A stretch of DNA of 11,247 bases, taken from the NCBI RefSeq assembly GCF_003461245.1, contig NZ_QTWS01000059.1, positions 1-11,247 of the forward strand. Reading direction: 5' to 3'. Under the pieces are notes generated by a model, which was not told the origin of the DNA, did not search any database, and saw only the letters and a program-made list of their open reading frames with translations. Below are positions 1 to 5,133 of this stretch, in pieces; position 1 is the stretch's first letter; every line of letters starts with the position of its first letter. The translations under genes were made by a program, and so were the position numbers. The stretch is from Blautia sp. AF19-10LB (GTDB taxonomy: Bacteria > Bacillota > Clostridia > Lachnospirales > Lachnospiraceae).

Positions 1-825
1 CTCAATGGATGCGAATGTGAGCCATATTTAACAGCAGACCACAAGGTTCTCCTTGAGTTTGCAGATGACATTATTTTTGGTCTGAAAGCAATCCTCAAGA
101 CAACAGGTGCCGGGAAGGGTATCATTGTCATCGAGGATAACAAGCAGGATGCCATCGAATTAATGCAGGAAAAAGTTGCCGACATCGGAAACATGGAAGT
201 TTTTGTTGCAAGAACCAAATACCCACAGGGTGCTGAAAAAACTCTCATCAAGCGCGTTATGGGCAGAAAGGTTCCGAGCGGCGGTCTCCCGGCAGATGTT
301 GGCGTTATCGTAGATAATATCAGTACCGTAAAGGCAATCTCTGATGCGATCCAGAAAGGTATGCCGCTGATCGAGCGTGTTACAACAATCACAGGCGAGA
401 AGATCAAGAATCCTGGCAACTTTATCATCAAGATCGGTACAAGCGTAAGAGATCTGATCGATTATTGTGGTGGATTTACAGATGATGACGTACTGGTTAA
501 GATGGGCGGACCAATGATGGGATTCCCTCTGAATACACTGGATGTACCAATGATGAAGGGATCCAACGGTATCATCGCTATTGATACAGATGAGACAAAA
601 GAGCAGCCATGTATCAAATGTGGACGCTGCGTAGACGTATGTCCGATGGAACTTTCTCCTCTGTATTTCGTAAAATATGCCAAAGAAGAGAACTGGCAGG
701 GCATGAAAGACATGAGCGTTATGGATTGTGTTGAATGTAGATGCTGTCAGTACATCTGTTCTTCCAAGATTCCGATCATTAACAGTATCAAAGCCGGAAA
801 AAATGCAGTAAGGGGGATGAAGTGA
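1..825 (+). CDS. rnfC2: RnfC-like NADH-oxidising subunit of methylenetetrahydrofolate reductase complex (5' truncated)
   Basis: The reading frame is open from base 1, so the N-terminus lies outside the window; 274 residues are visible. They begin with the RnfC-type motif NGCECEPYLTADH and continue through the RnfC/NuoF-like NADH- and FMN-binding core. Near the C-terminus are two ferredoxin-type clusters: CIKCGRCVDVCP (610-645) and CVECRCCQYIC (727-759), each Cx2Cx2Cx3C. Known family roles: RnfC is the NADH-oxidising subunit of the Rnf complex, and the soluble paralogue RnfC2 delivers NADH electrons to MetVF in Acetobacterium woodii. The immediate downstream metV and metF genes, and no visible rnfDGEAB, favour RnfC2 over a membrane Rnf subunit. 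The protein is expected to be cytoplasmic. The missing N-terminal part prevents a firm RnfC versus RnfC2 decision from sequence alone. Its stop is one base before the metV start, so translation is probably coupled. Confidence 0.87.
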   Translation, partial: LNGCECEPYLTADHKVLLEFADDIIFGLKAILKTTGAGKGIIVIEDNKQDAIELMQEKVADIGNMEVFVARTKYPQGAEKTLIKRVMGRKVPSGGLPADVGVIVDNISTVKAISDAIQKGMPLIERVTTITGEKIKNPGNFIIKIGTSVRDLIDYCGGFTDDDVLVKMGGPMMGFPLNTLDVPMMKGSNGIIAIDTDETKEQPCIKCGRCVDVCPMELSPLYFVKYAKEENWQGMKDMSVMDCVECRCCQYICSSKIPIINSIKAGKNAVRGMK

Positions 826-826
826 T

Positions 827-1447
827 ATGTTGATTACCCAGTTAAAAGCAAAAGAAACGATCACATCACTGGCAGCCGGAAAAAAGGTTTTTATCATTAA
901 CTGCCACGGATGTAAAGAAGTTCGTTTTCCGGAAAAAGAAGCTGTTGAACTTCAGAAGGAACTTGCCGCTGAAGGAAATGTAACAGGGATCATGACAACT
1001 GATTATATCTGTAATCCGGAAAATATGGAATTACGTCTTAAGAAACATATGAGCAAGATCCAGGAAGCAGATCTGGTTCTGGTATTCTCCTGCGGTGTTG
1101 GTGTGCAGACCGTTGCGGAATATCTGGATGACAAGATGGTCTGTGCAGCCTGTGATACATACCCGGTACCTGGTTTCCAGGGTGTGACACCATTAGAGTA
1201 CAAATGTGACCAGTGTGGTGAATGCTACCTGAATCTGACAGGTGGAATCTGCCCGATCACAGCATGTTCCAAGAGTCTTGTCAACGGCCAGTGCGGCGGT
1301 TCCAAGAACGGAAAATGCGAAGTAGACAGTGAGATGGAATGTGGATGGGAACGCATCTACAGACGCCTGAAAGAGATCGGACGCCTTGACGCACTGAAAT
1401 GCCCGACACAGATTCATAATTTTGCGACAGATGATGAAGTAAAATAA
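827..1447 (+). CDS. metV: MetV-type methylenetetrahydrofolate reductase small subunit (zinc/Fe-S protein)
   Basis: A 206-residue protein rich in cysteine, with the MTHFR C-terminal (MetV) architecture. Cysteines are visible at about 26, 29, 62, 89, 106, 109, 127, 130, 133, 142, 147, 156, 164, 172 and 192. The cluster CDQCGEC (127-133), followed by GGICPITACSKSLVNGQCGG and the CGWERIYRRL stretch, is typical of MetV. In known MetVF enzymes this subunit binds metal cofactors and passes electrons to the flavin of MetF; here the electrons would come from the upstream RnfC-like protein. The ATG at 827 is preceded by the purine-rich ribosome site AGGGGGA (811-817), which lies inside the end of the upstream gene. 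It overlaps nothing but starts one base after the preceding stop. The predicted location is the cytoplasm. Assignment rests on cysteine pattern and gene context. Confidence 0.9.
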   Translation: MLITQLKAKETITSLAAGKKVFIINCHGCKEVRFPEKEAVELQKELAAEGNVTGIMTTDYICNPENMELRLKKHMSKIQEADLVLVFSCGVGVQTVAEYLDDKMVCAACDTYPVPGFQGVTPLEYKCDQCGECYLNLTGGICPITACSKSLVNGQCGGSKNGKCEVDSEMECGWERIYRRLKEIGRLDALKCPTQIHNFATDDEVK

Positions 1448-1494
1448 TCAGAAGCCTGATAAATTATAATTTATAATGATTGGAGCAATGTACA

Positions 1495-2373
1495 ATGAAA
1501 ATGAAAGAATTATTCGACCGTGGTGAATTTGTAGTTTCAGCAGAAGTAGGACCGCCGAAAGGAATCCATGTAGATGAACTGGTAGAGGAAGCCAAAACAT
1601 ATCTCAAAGGTGTTCATGCAGTTAACGTAACAGATAACCAGTCTTCTGTTATGCGTCTTGGCTCTCTTGCAATGTGTAAAGTACTTAAGGATGCAGGAAT
1701 GGACCCGATCTTCCAGCTTGCATGTCGTGACAGAAACCGTATCGCTCTGGAGTCTGATCTCTTAAGTGCTGCAATGTTCGGTATTGAGAACATTCTCTGC
1801 CTGACAGGCGACCATACAAAGATGGGCGATCATCCGCAGGCAAAACCGGTATTCGACCTTGACTCTGTATCTCTTCTTCACACAGTGAAGCTCCTGGAGT
1901 CTGGTGTAGACCTTGGTGGAAATGAACTGGTTGGTGAGCCGCCGAAGTTCTCCAAGGGTGCAGTTGTATCTCCGTGTAGCGATTCCGTTGATGCACAGCT
2001 TGCCAAGATGGAAAGAAAAGTTGCAGCAGGTGCAGATTACTTCCAGACACAGGCTGTATTTGAGCCGGAGAAATTCATCAAATTCATGGAAAAAGCAAAA
2101 CAGTTCGGCAAACCGGTACAGGTTGGTATCATCATTCCGAAGTCTGTTGGAATGGTAAGATTCATGAACAATAACGTTGCCGGCATTCATGTTCCGGATG
2201 AAATGATCGAAGAACTGAAAGCAGACAAAGAAAAGACAAAAGCAGGTATCACAGGTGTTGAGATCGCTGCACGTATCATCAAAGAGTGCAAGCCATACTG
2301 TCAGGGTGTACATATCATGGCACTTGGCTGGGAATCCAAGATTCCGGAGCTTCTGAAACTGGCTGAGATCTAA
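1495..2373 (+). CDS. metF: 5,10-methylenetetrahydrofolate reductase catalytic subunit
   Basis: A 292-residue flavoprotein of the MetF TIM-barrel family, about the usual length for a bacterial catalytic domain. It reduces methylene-THF to methyl-THF, supplying methyl groups for acetyl-CoA synthesis and methionine. Visible hallmarks are SAEVGPPKG near the N-terminus (Glu17, matching the catalytic Glu of E. coli MetF), LCLTGDH (Asp106, the flavin/folate-site Asp) and ADYFQTQAVF (about 180-189, folate-binding Gln). The start is set at ATG 1495 because GGAG (1482-1485) sits nine bases upstream; a TTG at 1480 overlaps that ribosome site and is less likely. ATG 1501 is a second in-frame option. A 47-base gap separates it from metV, so the three genes probably form one transcript ending at the hairpin at 2414. 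MetF enzymes paired with MetV take electrons through the partner subunits instead of directly from NAD(P)H. Confidence 0.95.
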   Translation: MKMKELFDRGEFVVSAEVGPPKGIHVDELVEEAKTYLKGVHAVNVTDNQSSVMRLGSLAMCKVLKDAGMDPIFQLACRDRNRIALESDLLSAAMFGIENILCLTGDHTKMGDHPQAKPVFDLDSVSLLHTVKLLESGVDLGGNELVGEPPKFSKGAVVSPCSDSVDAQLAKMERKVAAGADYFQTQAVFEPEKFIKFMEKAKQFGKPVQVGIIIPKSVGMVRFMNNNVAGIHVPDEMIEELKADKEKTKAGITGVEIAARIIKECKPYCQGVHIMALGWESKIPELLKLAEI

Positions 2374-2413
2374 AAGATAAAAACGTGGTCAGTGTGATCA
2401 CGAATTATGAAAG

Positions 2414-2469
2414 AGAGTTGTTCGAATTTCGGATGCATAGTTTGTACCGGAGGTTGGGCAACTCTTTTT
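2414..2469 (+). terminator. Probable Rho-independent terminator after metF
   Basis: Bases 2414-2425 pair with 2454-2465 (12 pairs, three of them G-U), with a 28-base loop. That loop carries its own five-pair stem (TTCGG 2428-2432 with CCGGA 2447-2451). Five T residues follow at 2465-2469. The large loop makes it less canonical than the two other terminators in the window, but its position after metF fits the end of the one-carbon transcript. Confidence 0.7.
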
Positions 2470-2476
2470 ATGTAAT

Positions 2477-2500
2477 AGGAAATTACTCCGTAATGTTCCT
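2477..2500. repeat. Bulged inverted repeat (hairpin) of unknown role
   Basis: AGGAA (2477-2481) and ATTAC (2482-2486) pair with GTAAT (2490-2494) and TTCCT (2496-2500) around a TCC loop, with G2495 bulged. That is ten pairs with no T-tract on either side. The ATTAC arm can instead pair with an upstream GTAAT (2472-2476), so two exclusive folds are possible. It could be part of the 3' end of the metF transcript or a remnant of a repeat; function unknown. Confidence 0.45.
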
Positions 2501-2569
2501 GTAACTACTGTTATAAAAAATGCACAAACATAAAGTTTTATTTTTGTTCATTAATTTAACACAAAATCA

Positions 2570-2598
2570 TTGACTATATGTGGAAATTGCGTTAATAT
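2570..2598 (+). promoter_or_regulatory. Sigma-A-like promoter of the ROK regulator gene
   Basis: TTGACT (2570-2575) matches the -35 consensus in five of six positions. After a 17-base spacer comes TAATAT (2593-2598) as the -10 box. An alternative TATAAT at 2596-2601 has a 20-base spacer and is less well placed. Transcription would start near 2605, about 88 bases before the regulator's ATG. The surroundings are strongly A/T-rich, as expected for a promoter in this kind of genome. Confidence 0.65.
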
Positions 2599-2607
2599 AA
2601 TTAATGC
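2589..2607. promoter_or_regulatory. Inverted repeat over the -10 box, candidate autoregulatory operator
   Basis: GCGTTAAT (2589-2596) and ATTAATGC (2600-2607) form an inverted repeat with one mismatch around a three-base centre (ATA). It covers the -10 element and probable transcription start of the ROK gene, a placement that would block RNA polymerase. ROK repressors commonly bind A/T-rich dyads, so autoregulation is plausible. Binding is inferred from position and symmetry only; A/T-rich promoters produce weak dyads by chance. Confidence 0.4.
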
Positions 2608-2692
2608 AAGGAGACGGAAATAAAGAATATAACAAAAAAACCAGTAAATAATAGGCGGTTTAAGTTCATTGAAAAAACTAACGGAGGAAGCT

Positions 2693-3916
2693 ATGAGAAG
2701 AGGAATGAACAGCATGGAAATGCAGAAAAACAATCGTATCCTTGTTTTGAAAACTCTTCAGGAAAAAGGCATGATGACCAGAGCAGAACTGGCAGTTGAG
2801 TTGAATCTGCAAAAAGCAACAATCACAAACATTATCAATGAGTTTTATGAAATGGGAATTGTTGAAGTTAATGGTGAAAGTGCTGCCGGACGAAGAGGTG
2901 AAAAGCTAATTTTAAAACTGGACGATGTTTTTACAATGTCTATAGGGATCACCCGTAAGGATTACCAACTTGCGATTTTTGACTTTAGTGGAAATATACT
3001 GAAACATAACCGCTGTTATTTCAAAAGAGAAAATGATTTTGCAGGAGTTGTGGAAAACCTTAAAGCCGATGCACTAAAGATGGTAGAGGAATATGGGAAT
3101 GATCGTATTCTTGGAATCTGTCTGGCAGTTCCGGGACTGTTTATTAACAGACCCGAGCGAAATGAAGAGATTTTTATGGTTTCTGAATTTGAAGAATTAA
3201 GCCAGATAAGTGTCAAGGCAGAACTGGAGAAAGCACTGGGAAGAAAAGTTCTGATAAAGCATGATGCAAAGTTATCTGCATTTGCAGAATGGAGATGTGC
3301 AGAAGAAATCAAAGGTGAAGAGAGAGCCAGCCTGGTAGTTGTACGATCCAGAGGTTTTGGTATTGGTACCGGATGTGTGGTTAATGGAAATATTATGAAT
3401 GGACATCTGGGACTCGCCGGTGAGGCCGGATACATGGGTATTAATTATAACCAGGTAAAAGGCGGAAGAGAAGGAACCTTTGAATACTGTGCCGGATCAG
3501 AAAGTGTGACGCGATATGTAAAGGAGAGACTGTTTGAATTTCCAGACAGTGTTTTGGATGAAAACTGTACATATATGGAAGTTTTTGATGCATACCGAAA
3601 AGGCGATGAACTGGCAACCTGGGCAGTACACAAAGTTGCCTGGATGTTGGGATATGGAATTGCAAATATTATATATCTGATCAATCCGGACTGTATTATC
3701 ATAGGACCGGATTACCCGAATACAGAAGATTTTGTGAAAAAAGTTCGGGAATCTATCAGAAATTTTGTTCCGTCATTTGTAGAAGAAAACGCTTCTATAC
3801 GTTATTCCAAAATCAGTCAGGACTCTTTTTTGTTAGGTGGTTTTTATTATACATTCGAAAGTCTTTGTAAAAAAGATAACATTTTTGAACTTATTCGAAG
3901 TGCAAAAGAAGCATAG
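2693..3916 (+). CDS. ROK-family transcriptional regulator (XylR/NagC-like), zinc ligands missing
   Basis: A 407-residue protein. It has an N-terminal winged helix-turn-helix (about 12-75, with MTRAELAVELNLQKATITNI), then a ROK sugar-kinase-like fold (about 80-390). The fold shows AVPGLF (145-150), the KHDAKLSAFAEW segment with Asp191, and GFGIGTGCVVNG (221-232). Family members sense a sugar or sugar phosphate and usually repress neighbouring catabolic genes. The ROK zinc motif (GH plus CxCGxxGC) is not conserved: Tyr247 replaces the His, and Val255, Gly257 and Thr262 stand at the cysteine positions by alignment of the flanking GREGTFE. The start is ATG 2693, five bases after GGAGG (2683-2687); an upstream TTG at 2669 has a poorer ribosome site. 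It precedes the sugar operon on the same strand and is the obvious candidate regulator. Effector unknown. Confidence 0.9.
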   Translation: MRRGMNSMEMQKNNRILVLKTLQEKGMMTRAELAVELNLQKATITNIINEFYEMGIVEVNGESAAGRRGEKLILKLDDVFTMSIGITRKDYQLAIFDFSGNILKHNRCYFKRENDFAGVVENLKADALKMVEEYGNDRILGICLAVPGLFINRPERNEEIFMVSEFEELSQISVKAELEKALGRKVLIKHDAKLSAFAEWRCAEEIKGEERASLVVVRSRGFGIGTGCVVNGNIMNGHLGLAGEAGYMGINYNQVKGGREGTFEYCAGSESVTRYVKERLFEFPDSVLDENCTYMEVFDAYRKGDELATWAVHKVAWMLGYGIANIIYLINPDCIIIGPDYPNTEDFVKKVRESIRNFVPSFVEENASIRYSKISQDSFLLGGFYYTFESLCKKDNIFELIRSAKEA

Positions 3917-3925
3917 AGCAAAAAG

Positions 3926-3937
3926 CCTGTAAACAGG
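3926..3937. promoter_or_regulatory. Short dyad just upstream of the -35 box
   Basis: CCTGT (3926-3930) and ACAGG (3933-3937) are perfect inverted repeats around AA. The dyad lies four bases before the candidate -35 box of the sugar operon and ten bases after the ROK stop. It has no T-tract, so it is not a convincing terminator. An activator or repressor site is possible; the TGTAAAC part resembles half of a catabolite-response element but the other half does not match. Confidence 0.35.
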
Positions 3938-3940
3938 TAA

Positions 3941-3969
3941 TGAACAAGTACTGATCATCTGATTATAAA
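3941..3969 (+). promoter_or_regulatory. Candidate promoter of the sugar-transport operon
   Basis: TGAACA (3941-3946, four of six to consensus) and TATAAA (3964-3969, five of six) are separated by 17 bases. Transcription would begin near 3976, giving a leader of about 100 bases before the binding-protein start. The spacer contains the tandem CTGATCAT/CTGATTAT. Readthrough from the ROK gene is also possible because no clear terminator separates them. Confidence 0.5.
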
Positions 3970-4015
3970 TCCGGGGGTCGTATGGTGGAATCCGGAGTTC
4001 ACTAGGAAAATTCGG
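3968..4015 (+). repeat. Three direct repeats AATCCGG/AATCCGG/AATTCGG at two-turn spacing
   Basis: Copies begin at 3968, 3989 and 4009; the first two are identical and the third has one change. Steps of 21 and 20 bases place them on nearly the same face of the helix. The first overlaps the end of the candidate -10 box. Such spacing is typical of sites for cooperatively binding proteins, but they could also be leader RNA elements. Confidence 0.45.
3985..4002. promoter_or_regulatory. 18-base imperfect palindrome, candidate operator of the sugar operon
   Basis: The sequence GTGGAATCCGGAGTTCAC is symmetric at 14 of 18 positions around a perfect TCCGGA core. Its middle coincides with the second direct repeat. 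It sits just downstream of the probable transcription start, a usual place for a repressor block. It does not resemble the A/T-rich dyad before the ROK gene, so if both are real they may bind different regulators. Confidence 0.42.
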
Positions 4016-4075
4016 GTAAATTATGATCAGAAGATAAAATAAACGAGAATATGTGTAAAAAAGGAGAAGGATCAC

Positions 4076-5035
4076 ATGAAGAAAAGAAACATTATAATCG
4101 CAATGGTACTTGCAATGGCAATGACAACAGTTGGGGGAGCAACAGTATTCGCAGCAGATGAAAAAGCAGAAGGCAATGATTACACAATCGCATACGTTCC
4201 GACAACCATGAACAACCCATTCTGGACTGCTATGATGGGCGGTATCAAAGAAGAGATGGAAGCAAAAGGAATGGACGTTGACAAACAGCTTGTTACAGTT
4301 GATGCAAACAGTGATCAGGCAACAATGAACAACTATGTTAACGATTTAATTGCTCAGCAGGTTGATGCAATTATTCTTGCACCTATGGATTGTACAGCAG
4401 TTACAGAAGCATTAACAGCCTGTGAAGAAGCAGGAATTCCGGTTATCAATGTAGATACAGCAGTAGATGCTACAGACAAAGTAGTTAGTATTATTGCTTC
4501 TGATAACTACAAAGCTGGTGTAGAGTGCGCAGAAGATATGATGAGCAAACTGGATAAAGGTGCTAAGATCGCTGTAATGAATCAGCCATCAGGAACAGCT
4601 TGTGTTCAGCGTGAAAAAGGTTTCCTTGATACGGCTGGTGATTATTTTGAAATCGTATCTACAACAGATACAGAAGGTGATACAGCAAAAACAATGACAG
4701 CAGCAGAAGATGTTTTAACAGCAGATGATGATCTTGCAGGATTCTTCTGTATCAATGATATGGGAGCTCTCGGATGTGTACAGGCAGCTCAGGCAGCAGG
4801 AAAAGAAGATCTTTTAATTTATGGTGTTGATGGTAACCCGGACTTCATGGGATATGTTGCTGATGGTTCCGCTACTGCATCTGCAGCTCAGCAGCCATCT
4901 GTAATCGGACAGAAAGCACTGGATGCTGCTATCGATACTCTGGATGGTAAAGAAGTAGAACATGATCAGGTTGTAGACGTAGTGCTGATCAACAAAGATA
5001 ACATTGCTGATTTTGATGTAACTGACTGGCAGTAA
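4076..5035 (+). CDS. RbsB-like sugar ABC transporter substrate-binding protein
   Basis: A 319-residue periplasmic-binding-protein-like 4 family member, about the usual length. Residues 1-26 form a Sec signal peptide: KKR, a hydrophobic core, then a likely cut after VFA. Unlike most Gram-positive binding proteins it has no lipobox; the first cysteine is residue 105. The mature part starts with the RbsB-type strand YTIAYVPTTMNNPFW (36-50), where NNPFW lies at a ligand-contacting loop. Later segments such as DDLAGFFCINDMGALG and LIYGVDGNP fit the family hinge and ligand region. The substrate is likely a pentose or related sugar, judged from family and neighbours. The start has a strong ribosome site (AAGGAG, 4061-4066). 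A terminator hairpin follows before the ATPase gene, which should give this protein higher expression than the membrane parts. Confidence 0.93.
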   Translation: MKKRNIIIAMVLAMAMTTVGGATVFAADEKAEGNDYTIAYVPTTMNNPFWTAMMGGIKEEMEAKGMDVDKQLVTVDANSDQATMNNYVNDLIAQQVDAIILAPMDCTAVTEALTACEEAGIPVINVDTAVDATDKVVSIIASDNYKAGVECAEDMMSKLDKGAKIAVMNQPSGTACVQREKGFLDTAGDYFEIVSTTDTEGDTAKTMTAAEDVLTADDDLAGFFCINDMGALGCVQAAQAAGKEDLLIYGVDGNPDFMGYVADGSATASAAQQPSVIGQKALDAAIDTLDGKEVEHDQVVDVVLINKDNIADFDVTDWQ

Positions 5036-5086
5036 TTTTTAGTCCGTTATTGCCCTGTAATATCGGAAGGGTGAAATGAAATACAG

Positions 5087-5118
5087 ACTGCCAGAGACAA
5101 AAATCTCTGGCAGTTTTT
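5087..5118 (+). terminator. Intercistronic terminator/attenuator between binding protein and ATPase genes
   Basis: ACTGCCAGAGA (5087-5097) pairs perfectly with TCTCTGGCAGT (5104-5114) around a six-base CAAAAA loop, followed by a T-run to 5118. It is an 11-pair canonical Rho-independent terminator. It lies inside the transport operon, with the next ribosome site (GAGGAG, 5121-5126) directly after it. Partial termination or 3'-end protection of the binding-protein mRNA is the expected effect. Confidence 0.85.
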
Positions 5119-5133
5119 CAGAGGAGCACAAAT

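Larger units (their letters stand above)
2374..2692. other. 319-base intergenic region between the one-carbon and sugar loci
   Basis: No credible coding sequence is visible here. The contents, in order, are a terminator-like hairpin ending metF (2414-2469), a second bulged hairpin without a T-tract (2477-2500), and an A/T-rich stretch leading into a sigma-A-like promoter (2570-2598). An inverted repeat (2589-2607) lies over the -10 box. A strong ribosome site (GGAGG at 2683-2687) serves the ROK regulator. The transcript leader would be about 85 bases long; I see no recognisable riboswitch in it. Confidence 0.7.
3951..4030. repeat. Distant inverted repeat flanking the operon leader
   Basis: CTGATCAT (3951-3958) is exactly inverted as ATGATCAG (4023-4030); each arm contains the palindrome TGATCA, and the two copies are 72 bases apart. 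A near-copy of the left arm, CTGATTAT (3959-3966), follows it directly in tandem. The arms bracket the whole repeat-rich segment between promoter and gene, as in a looping repressor or a long-range RNA fold. Function is inferred from placement only. Confidence 0.4.

Noticed and set aside
160..897. 245-codon open frame on the - strand
   Set aside because: It lies wholly opposite the RnfC-like gene and the metV start, is low in recognisable domain content and rich in His, Cys and Asn from antisense of well-conserved codons. It is a shadow.
1464..1477. Two TATAAT boxes between metV and metF suggesting an internal promoter
   Set aside because: No acceptable -35 box occurs about 17 bases upstream of either copy, and the gap is only 47 bases within an apparent operon.
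1480..1494. TTG start extending MetF by five residues
   Set aside because: The TTG overlaps the GGAG ribosome site that fits ATG 1495, and the extra residues are not MetF-like.
2669..2692. TTG start extending the ROK regulator by eight residues
   Set aside because: GGAGG at 2683-2687 lies inside this extension at ideal spacing for ATG 2693.
3928..3941. Catabolite-response element (CcpA site) before the transport operon
   Set aside because: TGTAAAC matches half of the consensus, but the central CG and right half do not fit, so only the plain dyad is reported.
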